Source: Todiramphus chloris collaris (lineage: Eukaryota; Chordata; Aves; Coraciiformes; Alcedinidae). Taken from it: a stretch of DNA of 64,000 nucleotides. Where the stretch lies: assembly GCA_025345505.1 (NCBI GenBank), contig JANVCC010010406.1, positions 17,072,572 through 17,136,571 of the forward strand. Direction: 5' to 3'. The notes beneath the pieces were generated by a model that saw only the letters and a list, made by a program, of their open reading frames with translations, made no database searches and had not been told where the DNA came from. The position numbers and the translations under genes are program-made. Positions 13,701-26,189 of the stretch are shown here, in pieces. Numbering within the stretch: the stretch's first letter is position 1; each line of letters begins with the position of its first letter.

Positions 13701-16111
13701 ATAATGCTGATGATGACAGGGAAATGAATGGGAAGTGGAGCTGAATGAGTTTGGTTAAAGCACTTACTACTGCCTGGTGAAAGGTTAGCATAACATTCAA
13801 AACCTTTATTTAAGTGTATAGCAATATTCTTTTTTGCTGGGGAATAAATTCCAAGGTAAATGACCAGTGAATCAATAAATACTCCCATTTGTGGCCTAAG
13901 AGATCATTTATCATGAAGCATTTATCTCCTCACATACTCTTCCATAAAAAACACCTTAATTAAATTTCATGTAGACTCCTTAGGTTGTGGTATTGTCAGC
14001 ATGCACTAACAAACCACAACACTGACGGAAAAACATATCTGTAAGCGCACTTAAAGATAGACAGAAAAGACTCATTATTTTATTGTGTCTAAACTATCTT
14101 TCAGAATTAATAATGTATTAATAGACTGCACTATAAACAGTGTATATTGAGGAGTTATATCAGAAAATACTGATAACAACATTTAAGCAGTGAATATTGC
14201 CACAATCACCGTACCAATATTCAACAGTGTCTGTACTGCAATCAACAAATTTTTCACAGAAGACTTTATTTAGGAGACCCTATTCAGGAGATTTAAGAAA
14301 CGGGCTTTACAATTATTCCATCTAAACCATAGAAAGATATTTTCAGAAATTATTGCGCTTGTTCTTCATTAAAACATCATCAATAAAGAAAAGCAAGATC
14401 TTAACCAGCAAAGAAGAAAGCCCTGTCTGTCTGTCTTTTGATAAAACTGACTAACAACAGTGCCTGCAAGAAAAAACTTTCAGAAACTGGTAAACAGAAG
14501 GCATTAAATTTTCAAATGTATTTATAGATCTATTTTATCTATAGATCTACCTATCTGTATCTATCTTTGTTATCTATCTATACAATATTAGAGAACTGAG
14601 ATGAAGGACTTCAATATTAGAATTTTTATGCTGACATTAGTACGTATTAATGAGGTGAGCAGTAGGCATGATAATTTAAATTTAAAATTTGTATTTGACA
14701 AAACAAAAGGACTTTCAGACAGCCTTTTTGTCTGCAGTTGGTTTTAATGCAAAATATGCATTTCATCTTTATGATGGGTAGGACTAGAAAAATGAGTGAA
14801 ATGACCCAGAAAAGGTTTTTCCTTGCCCACTCATTTATGCAGTGCTAAACACACTTAGCAAGTAGGGAAAACTCAGAGTCAGTTCACTCATCTTCCTAAA
14901 GACAGATGATTGACAAGTCCTACCTCTTAGAAATGTGCTTTATTTTGCAGGCAACATGATGCACTGGGAAGTGTGCTTATTGTCTCTTCTATACATGGCT
15001 ACATGTCATCCTTCCTTTTTTTTTTTTTTTTTTTTTTTTTTGCTTCATAAAATTCTTCTTGCTTTTTTTTTTTTTTTTCTTTTGAAAAACCACATCAATG
15101 TTCACTTCTTACGGTTTTCAAAGAATCTAATTTCCTAACAAACCTTCCACTAAAATAAATACAGAATAGTTTTTCATCTGAGGTCAGAACATACTCTATC
15201 TAATCTAGTTCTTTTCAGATTATGAAATTCACATAGATACATATATCACTTAACACATTTTCATGGGGTCCAAATTTTTGTAACATTTTAGTTAATCACT
15301 TGACTTAATCACTGCAAGTTTATTCACTTTTTACAGGTGTAGAAATGATGGGGTTTACAAAATGATGCTTTGAAGAAGATCATAGTACTCTTACTTTAAT
15401 TTCATTTGCATGCTAGCATAAAGAAACGAGCTGCTGTACACAAAAGCATCTCAGTGCCATAAATTTTTCTTCTGAAAGGATAGCTCTTTTGTGAAAACAT
15501 GCAATTCATTATGTTATGCCAAGAAGTAGGACAAACTTTCCTAGGGGGAAATATTATCTCCAAAGAAATGTTAGTTCCTCAGAAAAAGTAAGGGAAATTG
15601 CTAAGAAGCCCCAGAGGATCCCCTATATTTTACAATCTCCTTAGAAATATGCAGGAAACATTCTTCACAATGCTCAGGAGGTAGCTTGAAGGTTGAACAT
15701 GTAGTTGCATTGGTTACATAAGCCTAGATGATACTAATGAGGCAAATTTGGTGTCCCTTTGAATAACAAAGAGTCCCCAGTGTAAAACTCCTCAGTGCTA
15801 GGTGATTCTAGTTGCTCTCATGCAGGGTAAAAAGGAAATTTGACTTCCATGTAATTTCACTGCTGTCTTTGAACTACTGTGTAACAGTATCAAACACATT
15901 ACATGGAAACAATTTTCCAGGGTTTTTTGGACTGACAGGAAAACAATTTACACTGCTTACAAGTATTATTCTTTATTGACTAATAGAAGATTTAAATTTC
16001 TGTTCCTCAGATTTAACCCTGTTTAAATTCTTTGAAATATTTGCTTACTATGCTAGGTAAAAATATAACAAACTAGCACAGTATTTCAAATAAGAGAGGC
16101 AGTTGCTTCTG

Positions 16112-16115
<4 letters not shown>
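7796..16115. other. Unique A+T-rich DNA, no gene seen
   Basis: I see no transposon with a diagnostic motif and no coding pattern. A 114-codon minus frame at 13544-13888 has no recognisable domain or splice context and is probably chance. Simple sequence includes a degenerate TCTA tract at about 14520-14582 and the poly(T) runs listed separately. Confidence 0.6.
15016..15078. repeat. Two poly(T) runs (26 and 16 T)
   Basis: Runs at 15016-15041 and 15063-15078 are separated by a short mixed segment. Either could be the A-tail of an old minus-strand retrocopy, but no recognisable retrocopy lies on the left. Confidence 0.9.

Positions 16116-16147
<32 letters not shown>
16116..16147. repeat. Poly(T) run of 32
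   Basis: An uninterrupted 32-bp homopolymer lies about 230 bp left of the LTR fold-back. No parent gene or SINE body was recognised next to it. Its length may vary between individuals or assemblies. Confidence 0.9.
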
Positions 16148-16149
<2 letters not shown>

Positions 16150-16380
16150 TGGGATACATATTTACCCAAAGTCTTAGACTGTTTCAACTGTCTTGGTGCT
16201 ATAGCCCTAGTTAGCAAGTTGTGAGATATTCAATAAGAGAAATGTGGCTTTCTTGATTAAAATGCATTAAGGCAGCCACTTGGCCTGAGGCTTTGGAAGC
16301 ACAGAGTGCATATGCACAGTAGAGAACCAAGAAGCAGGTTTTCCTAGCACAGAAGGAGTGACACACTTAGGCAATATGGC

Positions 16381-16568
16381 TGTCACAGTTTAGGGTCAGG
16401 GCAGCGCCTTAGACCTATAACAGATGCTCTCTGTTAACCCCCCTCCCTCCCCAAAGGGGAAGAGAAAGGGAATAAGGGAGAGAGACTTACCAATTAGAAA
16501 AGGAAGGGGGGTTAACAGAGAGCATCTGTTATAGGTCTAAGGCGCTGCCCTGACCCTAAACTGTGACA
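16381..16568. mobile_element. ERV LTR 3' end as a perfect 64-bp inverted repeat
   Basis: Arm 1 is 16381-16444 and arm 2 is 16505-16568. Arm 2 is the exact reverse complement of arm 1 over all 64 bases, with a 60-bp spacer. Arm 2 read on the plus strand ('GGTTAACAGAGAG...CCTGACCCTAAACTGTGACA') is the terminal part of the same LTR family as at 1-511 and 46560-47190. The spacer read on the minus strand continues the same LTR ('CTCTCTCCCTTATTCCCTTTC'). So the minus strand holds about 124 bp of LTR end, and its last 64 bp occurs again in plus orientation. Only the plus arm is followed by a primer-binding site. No target duplication was found. Confidence 0.85.
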
Positions 16569-16575
16569 GATTTAT

Positions 16576-16593
16576 TGGTGCCCAACGTGGGGC
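16576..16593 (+). other. Retroviral primer-binding site, tRNA-Lys type
   Basis: TGGTGCCCAACGTGGGGC differs at one base from the complement of the tRNA-Lys 3' end (TGGCGCCCAACGTGGGGC). It starts 7 bp after the LTR terminus at 16568. This fixes the LTR orientation as plus and shows that at least the start of an internal region was once attached. Beyond about 16610 I cannot recognise leader or gag sequence. A 14-bp perfect palindrome, ATCAGAGCTCTGAT, follows at 16597-16610. Confidence 0.9.
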
Positions 16594-19500
16594 TCAATCA
16601 GAGCTCTGATAGATTGCCAAAATAGTTCAAATTCTGGTTCTCTCACTTCAGAGAGTATCACCTTTTTCCTGAGTGTCTTTAAGAATTGGAGAGGATGTTT
16701 TTTGTGTCTGAACTATCTCACTCAATTTCTCTATGTAACTTGGGTCGTGCCAGGAAGACATACTCACTGCACTGCATTGTTCATAAATATCTTGACCAGT
16801 CATTTAATTAGCAAAATTTCACATATGTTATTGGACTCTTACTGTTATATGCCACCTCTCACCATATACTACCAAGAAGAAATAAACCCTGTTTTGAATT
16901 GGCAGTATGAATTTCTAGCAGCAGCACTTATTTCTGGATTTTTGTAAGACTACTTCTGTCATGAATGGCACAAAGATTATTATTGCTATTAAACAGTGTC
17001 TCTGATGAAGGTTATTTGTTCTACTTTTGTTTCTGATTTCCTTTCATCCATCTTCTTTTCTGATGGACACTGACATAGAGAAATCTACTATGCATGGTTC
17101 TAAGTGAGAAAAGCCTTAGCTAAAAGATTTGGAAAAAAAAATCACACAAGCCTGACATTCTGTTATTTTGTTAATTAAAAATGTTTCTCCTTAAACTTCC
17201 TTTGCTTGTGACTAGAGCAAACCATCACTTACACTGACAAGCAACACATTTCTATTTCTTTAAATTTTTAGAATTAAGACTATGCTAAAAGGAAATCAGC
17301 TATTCTTGAACTACAGGAAGGAGGAATGTAAGAAAAAATATTAATAGTCTTTCAAGGGGAGCTCACTGAATACAGAAAAATAACACCTGCATATGAAATC
17401 AACAGAATTGTTTCATTTAGTTAAGATTACATGACTTCCTTGGTTTTTTCCCCTTTATTTTAATATCACTGACTTTGTTTAGTTGGTAGGTGTAGATCAC
17501 AAGTCAGGAATATTTCAGTAAGGCTGTGAATTCCACCCTCTGGAGTCCACATCAAGTACACAAACAATAAAAAGCCCAAGCAATTTTTAAGCTAGCAGAC
17601 AAAGTCATAAAAACAAGTTGAACAAGCAGAATCTTGAACAATTCAGAGTGGAAATAAAGTGCAAATTTAACAGTGAGAATAATTAGCCGTTAGAATAGCT
17701 CACCACTAGGCTCACCACAGCTTAAAGTCTTTGAAGGAGCTTTTCTCTGAGAGAGATCTTATTCATCTGAAAGTTGTTAGACTCAATGCATAAATCACTT
17801 GGGATTTTTATGCAAAATGCTAGACTAAATGAGCATACACTTTAGCCTTATTGATAATATGAAAATTACTGTCAATTTAGTCTAATACTGGAGTATGATG
17901 GAAGTGAGGTCAATTAGATTTATCTTGTCAATTCCAACATGGTTTGAGTGAAGGCACAGTGGTAAATTGAGTGGTTAACTGCTTAAACACATAACAGATA
18001 ATGAAGTTAATCTACCAGCTGGGTGTTCTATTCAACAAGTCATGAGATTTCTTTCCTGCTAAAAACAGTCACTGGAAATGTTGACATATTTTCTTTATTT
18101 CAGTTTGTTTTTTTTTTTTTTTTAAATAGAAACAGTTCTTTTTGAAAATTTCATTTTGTATTGCTTCTTTTCTTTTCTACTCTTTTGGTTTTGCAGCCAA
18201 TCTGGCAGAATGAATCCTACATTGACGGCCATGTTTCATTCCCATTAATCCTTTCTGTGTTATTCAGTTATCCTTTCTTAACTCCAGAAAAAACTTTCAA
18301 AATTTCCTAGCTTCTGAAAAGTGATGTCCTCAAAACTAGAGGGTATTACAAATCTGAAGGGGAAGAATGGAGATTACAAACTATAATATTTCAGAAGAAA
18401 ACGCAGGACATCATTAGTTGCCTGTATCTGTTGACAAAAAACTCCCAAACATACAAACCAAAAAAAAAAAAAAACCAATAAAGACACAAATCTTAACATG
18501 TGAAATTCTAAAGTCTTGAAGAACTGAAACCTTCCACAAAAGTATTTTGCAGAGAATACAGGTATGTGTCTTCTCATTGCCATGGAGTGGAACCATATTA
18601 ATGTTTCCAGTGTGATTACTTTTTTCACCCTCTAATTGTTGTAATGTTTTGTTTGTATACACTGGTGTGCATAAAACTTATACTTGATGAATGCTGTGCA
18701 TTACTTTGAACAACCTCCTAATGTCTTCAACAGCAAAGAGAAAGACAGTTTACTTAGCTCAATGGATTAAATTTTAACTTGTCCTTCAAAGAAAGAATAA
18801 TCTCAGGAAGAAGAGAAGTTGTGACATGATGCACTTCAGATGACAAAAAAGATGATTTTGCCATTGCTTTTATTGGCACAGTAGTCTACTTTTTATTAGG
18901 GATGCCTTATTTAACAATGTTTTCCTCAGATTTTGTAGACTGTGACACATTTTACCTACTGCATATCCAGAATATAGTTAGTGGAGAGGTAATTAAAGCA
19001 TGTTATCAATATCTCTTCTGGAGACCACCACACTGGGAATTTAAGACATGCACCTCAATCTGTGCATAAAGATTTGCTCACTGTGTACACCCTTTCCCTG
19101 TCTGAAAGAATACAACTGTCAAACTGACTGTGTAGCTAAACAGGTCTTTAACAAACCAAATCACACTGAAACAACCTTAGAGCTGTCTCACAGAATGCTG
19201 CACGGGACACAGCTTTTTATGCCAAGTTCTAGCCCAATAGATGTGATTAAGAGATGTCTTTGCCAACATTTGATTTTTGCTCAAAATATAAACAAATGTA
19301 CCACAAGTCCCCTAATGAGCATACAGAGATGCAGAATAATTATGCAATATTGAAAGAAAGGAAAAAGAAAAGGGGGATGAGGGAAGGGAAGAAAAAGAAG
19401 AAAAAAAGGAGTAGAGATGATACGAAAGCAAAGTTGGTTTTTTGTTTTTTTTTTTTTCCTTCTTAAATGCAGACTAAAAGAAAAAAGCAAAGTTAAAGAC

Positions 19501-22500
19501 AAGGCACTCTTCAAACTAAAGACCAAGCTGTGGAAAAAAATTGCATGGCTATTCTGAAGCACAACAAAATTGAAAAGAAGATTGGAAACCTAATGAAATG
19601 GCATAAATATAACTATTGCTAGATGTAAATAAAAAATATTTTGCAACCTGGAACTGTCATTCTAGACAACGCAATATGTAGTTTTGTACTGTGCCTTTCC
19701 ACTTCCTAGATATATTACAATGCACTATAAACTTCAGCATGCAGCTATGAAGTGCTTCCCTGGCTATCCTGGCCTCCTCTAAGAATTCTATATAAAAAAT
19801 AATGGATTCAGCTTTTACAAAGATGTGGTTTTATATAGCAGACATGTGTCTGTTTGAAGCTATAAATAAGAGAAAATAAAAGAATTTTTTTAAAAATTAA
19901 AAATGTATACTTTGAAGTTCTGTATGTAACATCAGCTGGAGACCTTGTAGGCTGGCTTAGAAAACCTCTGAAAAATACTACAGAGACACTAGGATGAAAA
20001 AAGACAATGAGAAGAGGTAGGGAAAACAACATATTACACTGTATATCTGTTGAGTGGCAAAGTGAAATGCTGGAGAACTTTTTTTCTATGTCATAAATAT
20101 ATTTTATAAGGGAAATTTTAATAATAACCCTAATAGTCAAACAGTATTTGCTCTGACTTGAAGGTCTGCCACAGTTTTCCTGCTAATATGTAATTTATTA
20201 ATTTGTCTACTTTAAGTCACTGCAAAAGTCTTATTTTATTTAACAAATATTTAAAGAAAAAGGATTTAGACAGTAGAAGGGATAAATATGGAGCATATAG
20301 AGGGGCAGGAGCAGTAATTTTGTCCCCAGGCATGAACATATTATGCTAGTAGCTAAGAGTGTCAGAGGTAAGTCACATGGTTTCTGCACTACAAACAAAT
20401 ATCATTTTTGAAGGTTTAAGACATAGTAGCTCACAAGGAGAGTTGAGCTAAAAGCACAGTTTACAATGTTCATTGATGCTTGAAGGTTTTAACTGATATT
20501 TACTTAACTTGCTAACCTGAAGTTTGGGTAATAGGGGTTACTGAACAGCAAGAGAAAATGCAGACTAAATTAACCTTAAGTGACTAAATTAACAAAGATC
20601 ACTCTTCTTTTTCCAACCATGAATAGAGTGACGATTATCAGAGTATCTTTATTATGGCCAGGTACACTGTGCTTTCAGAAGTATAGATTTCCCCAAGACC
20701 TGTGTATCCATACACATGCACAGAATTAGGGAGGTGAATAAAATGGAATACCTTCAGGAGAAAAATTTTATTTAGTAACAGATGTTCACATACTTCCTCC
20801 CCCACCCCCCTAATTATTTCAAGTTGAAAAACGCTTACTAAAAGTGTATTAGAAACCATAATTTTTATTAGTAAAGGGAGAAGAGATATAACTGAGCTAA
20901 CAATAAATTCAGGAATTGTGATTTAGTTTCTTTGAATTCAGAGAAATTTCAAAGCAGTTTATTAGTGTTGATGCATAAAGGAGATTTCAGTTACTCCTAC
21001 TCATGTGTACCTAGCTTCTCTAGGTCATGTGAATGTACAAGGCTCAGACTTTACTCTTGCATTTTTTTGAGCTCTCTAGTCTTTATTTTCTCTCAGCTTT
21101 TGAAAAAAAAATAGGATCAGTAAAATATATTTCTGGCTGTACAAGACCAAAGGAAATGCAACTCAGAGAACTAATAAAGCAATCTAACTTTTCCCCAGTA
21201 TATATATATATAAAAAAAAAAAAAAAAGTAACACTATAATGTATGTTCTCCTTGTAAACTGTTTTTTAAAATGCAGTTAATTTTAAAGAAATCTTGGATT
21301 TCATGTTCAATGAATATAGAAAAACAATGAAAAGTATTTTAAGTGTGAGGCGTTATAGCCAAAGAACCTAGAGAGCTTACATACTTTCCCTGGAACATTT
21401 AATCACACCAAACAATGTTAATTTATCATAGTACCATTTCTTTATCTATTTTTATGCAATGCATTTATTTGTAGCCACTGCTGGTTTATGTATCCAGCCT
21501 CTGAAATGGATGTCATCTATTCGAGAATAACTAAGTACTAGGACAAAGAAGTCCTATAATTTTGTGTTCAGCATCTCACATCCTAGTCCTGCAGATTCCT
21601 GTCTTGCTGTGCTGTGGCTTTCATCCAGAGCATTTATAACTCTCAGTGTGCCATTTACTTGACCTTTTCTTTGCAATTTCCTTCTAGCTTTACACTTAAA
21701 CCTCTAGTTCTCCCTAGGTCCCTTGTCAGATGATCAGGGAGCTCTGGGTACAGATGAACAACCTATGTGCATTCAGACCATGCCTTAGTTCTCCTTCTGG
21801 ACATTCCCAAACAAAGTTTATTTCTGAGACTCAAAGTTCCATGCACCAGGCTACATAGTAAGCATCTGACTTCCAGATGCGGTGCTACATGTACTGAAGG
21901 ACCGTTAAGTACACTGACAATCATCTTCTGAAAATACTGTACTGAGGGATCAATTTGTATGTAACTTAACTGTTTTGAATGTCTACTCTACAGGACTATC
22001 AAGGCTAGTGTGTGCAAATCTGTCTTCCTTCAGCCCTGAACATTCTTTGTGATTTTCTACATTTTTATTGACACATGTGACTATTGTGAACAAAACCTAT
22101 CCTTGCACTTCTCATTTTACGAAAAGGCAATGTTCACAAACCTAAATACATCTTCCAAAGAGGAAACCTATATTTAAGTAGGTCATTATTGTACAAGAAG
22201 AGTTGTTTTCAAAGGTGATGATCACTGAAATAAAGAGCAGTAGATGCTCCAGCCTTTTAAAATTAAACTGGCTTTGAGATGCCTTAGCAAGAATATAACT
22301 GCTTAACTTTATGAGGGTTTGTTTTTTTTTTATTACTAGGTCTCAGCATAACTTAACATTTGGCTTTGTAGGATCTGCACAAATATTTTGTCCAGTCAGT
22401 ACACTCCTCAGTTTTTGCTTTGAGTTTCACATTCAAACTCTGACTTTCAAAGCAAAATTGCTTAGTACCACCTGGTTTAATATTGAAACTTTGAAAATCT

Positions 22501-25500
22501 GCATATTTCACATCATGCAAAGTCATATCATGACCCATTTTCAATACAATTAACTAACCAAAAGGAAAATGTGGTGGTTTTTTTCCTCTTGAAGTATGAA
22601 AATTATGCAGAAACACATTCTTTATTTTTAGCACTCAGAAATCTTTGGGCCATCTTCTCTTCTGGATATCCTAATGGTTTTCAGCATGCAGTTGGCCTTT
22701 CTCACTTTCAGTAAGGGACTTTCTTTTTCCATTCAATAATTTGAGGTTACAGTAGCTGAACACTGGAAATACTATGGGCCTCATTATTTCTTTTGACAAG
22801 CCTCATTGATTTCAATGCTACATGACCATTAATTGCTAGTAATATCTGCTAATCCAGGTGTAATTGATTAGCAGTTAGAGCTATTTTTCTGTTTAGTTTA
22901 AGAAACTACCCATCCTCATCAGAAAGCTGTGATATCATTAATTCCGCTCTGCTGCTTTAAAGGAAATTAATAATCAATTTTCCTTCTGCTCTCCTTAATT
23001 TATAATGTAATAAGGACAAAACAGTCAATTTAGAATGGCAGGGAAATTATGTGTTAAAACAGATTCTTAAGCATTAGCTGAAATCTTCTTATTCGTGACA
23101 CTGAATTTGAAAAACCAAGTAGTAAGGATCAGTGCACTTTAAATAAACTGCAGAATCAATTATGCAGAATACTGCAAGTGCCCTCCTCATTCCCAGCACA
23201 CCTTCATAACAATCTTATCGATCCTGGAGGCACATCTGAAAAACAAAATGTTTGGGGGATAATTATGTTCACTTTTGACCTTTGAGGAACCAGTACTAAA
23301 CATAAATCTTTCCAATTGCCAGCAATATCTGTTTCAAAAAAGGCATGTCTTCAGACTAAGTGCTTTAATGATGTAGCAGTCTTTAGTAAAACTGATTTCA
23401 GTGTGAGCATTTGGGCTGGAAACTGTACAATATAAAGATCCTGGAACAGCTTTGCAAGCAGAGAATGGTGTCATTTTATCTCTATGTCAGCCTCATGACT
23501 GCAACACATCAAGGAGACTAGTAGTAATCTGATGTTTATTATCTGAAGTGCTTATGCAGTAATGCCTGAGGACTGATTAAAAAATGAGGTCTTGACCTAC
23601 ACTGCATACCAGATTCTTTGTGAATAATGAATTTCCCCCCCTCCCCTCTTTAATACTTCACTGATGTCTTGTATCTATGCCAAATCCTTCAGATCATCCA
23701 TGGAACTTGCACTTCTGTGCCTGTTTTGATAGGAATGGAGTTTACACAGCAGTCTGTAACCAGCAAAGCTCCCTGCTAATTAGTAAATCACATTGTTAAT
23801 ACCTTAAGCATGGTTATGAAGTGGAAAACTGCATACCATGCTGCCCCCTGCTGTAATATAAAAAGTTCTCTGTTGTTTATGTGTAATATTAAGTGGAGGA
23901 AGATATCACATGAATGTGAAAAAACAATTAAACCACTCACCAGGGGTATATATGAATTTATAATCCTAATTTTTAATTTTAGCTTATGTATTGTTATGTT
24001 TCTTATAAATACCTAACTTCTTGATTGCAGGGTTGGTTAGCAAAATATAGGCTGGTTTCTGTAGCTGCAAGACAGAGTTGAAATCCAGATTTTAGCACTA
24101 TAATCATATTCTTATTTTCTTCAATGAAAGAAAAACATTCCATTTATAACAGGTTAGTAGTACTCACTACAGAAAAAATTCTGCATACTCTTCCAAATGC
24201 TAGTCAAAGTAATGAATACTTAGTATAGGATTCTGTGCATAGCATATAAGATAGTGAATCATATACTGAAGATAGTTATTGTGCTATTGATTTTCTGAAG
24301 ACACAGATACCAACTGATACTGGATAGAGATAATGATTTAAAATAAACTGCCAACTAAAAATAGATTTGTTGCTCATGTATTGAATACTCTCAAATAAAG
24401 ACCATTCATGGAGGAAAAAGGCTATAGTTTAAGAAAACACTGACAGATTTAATTTTCAATTGCTTCTAGTTTCTCTAATTTCTTCCTTATTTAACTTCTA
24501 TTTTAGTAACATTTTGAAATCAAAACATGCAATAATTACAACTTAACTTGCCATTGCCTCCCACCAGTGTGGTTAGTCAAAACTTCAATGTAAAGTTGGT
24601 GCACATTTCTGCCATTCTAACTTGAAAGTAAGTTTTACGTCCATTTGGAAACAAGAAGGATAATGAAGAAGGAAGATATTCACTAAGTGGAACAAGCGGT
24701 GGTTTATCTCAATTTCCAAATGCTGCCAAAACTATCCTGAAAATGTCTGGATTTAAACAATGATGCAACTTCTCCTGAGACAACAGGATAAATAAATGAG
24801 CAGAGACTACAAATATGAACAATTTTTGGAAAATCCAGTTCATAGCAGGCTGATGTCAGGGTAGGGAGAGAGGGACTCTTGGCCCATACTGGTTGTACAC
24901 AGCTTTCCTAGACACTTCCTGTCTCATCAGCATGCTCCGTGCTGTATTCACAGAGTTCTAGGCTATAGGAACAGCCTCTGGAAACACACTGTAGTGCAGC
25001 AGCTACCCATTTTCATTCAGCTTGTAGCTCTTTTGCTCAGAGTTAACACACCTCAAAATCTGAGTTGTATCTTAAGAGGCAACACATTGATTCCAGCTCA
25101 TTCCTAAAGGCCCCCCACTTTGACACAAACCAAAGTCTTAACTTAGCTGACTGTGCCTTCTGGGTGGACTATGCCAGCCCTTTTTTACCTCACTTTAACT
25201 TGTGCCCATCTGCTTCTCTCCACTCTGATTAGTGGAAGAGAACATATGTCCCTAAGTACCTAACTCTGATTTCTTGCCACACCTTCAATTACATGGCCAT
25301 ATGTTCTAGTATCATACTGTAATTGCTGATAGTTAGTACTAGAAATACAAAAGGGGCATTTCACAAGCCAACAGGTTTACTTCTGCTACATAACAAAGTA
25401 GAAACAGCTGTGACTGTACCATCCTCAGATAATCTCTGACTTGCTCTGCACACAACACTTTCATAATTTTATGTACTTAAAATCATGCAATCATTCCTTG

Positions 25501-25945
25501 CTCATTATTTCTCCCTTCACTGTAAAACAAGCAAAGAGAAAGCCTACTTTTACATTGTTCTGTTACTTCAGCTTATCTCTGTACCCCTCTGTTCTCCATG
25601 GGAACAAATCTGGATCCCTGTTACTAGGGAGAATATACATCAGAGACATCAGAGAACAATGCAACTACTTAATTTTACAAGGATTTTATATTCTAGGGAA
25701 TGCTTTGCTGATTTAACTGCATTACATTGCTGCCTAACTGAGAACAGCTAAAACCCACTGATTTTGCTGTAATAAGTAGGACAGTACTCCCTGTGATATT
25801 TTTGCATTGCAAGCATATGGTTGCAGTTTAGAAAATATACTGGAAGAACATTTGTGCAATGTGCAAGCACTCTGGATTTCTATTATTCATGGTGACAGTA
25901 TAAAAGCTTTCACCTCCTCTAATTCACATTTAGTGCTGTCTGGAT
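16594..25945. other. Unique A+T-rich DNA, no gene seen
   Basis: No exon or dated transposon could be supported. Simple sequence includes T16 at 18108-18123, an A-run near 18461-18474, a purine-rich tract at about 19344-19420, and (TA)n followed by A15 at 21199-21227. The block about 22760-23640 is rich in TAATTA/ATTGATTA-type homeodomain words and lacks repeats. It is the best conserved-non-coding candidate in the window. Confidence 0.6.
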
Positions 25946-25968
25946 CTCCTTCCTTCCTTCCTTCCTTC

Positions 25969-26045
<77 letters not shown>

Positions 26046-26189
26046 TCTCTCTTTCTTTCTTCTCTCTCTTTCTTTCTTCTCTCTCTTTCTCTCTTTCTCT
26101 TTCTTTTCCCTCTTTCCCTTCCTTCCTTCCTTCCTTCCTTCCTTCCTTCCTTCCTTCCTTCCTTCCTTCCTTCCTTCCTTTCCTTCCTT
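25946..26189. repeat. Compound CTTT/CCTT microsatellite, about 244 bp
   Basis: The order on the plus strand is CCTT repeats, a long CTTT block, interrupted CTCTCTTT-type units, then a second long CCTT block (about 26115-26189). Both strands give long reading frames here (Ser/Phe/Leu on plus, Lys/Glu/Arg on minus) purely because the unit has no stop codon. They are not genes. Confidence 0.97.

Noticed and set aside
13544-13888. 114-codon minus frame
   Set aside because: No domain, no splice context, A+T-rich codon use; length is within chance expectation for 64 kb.
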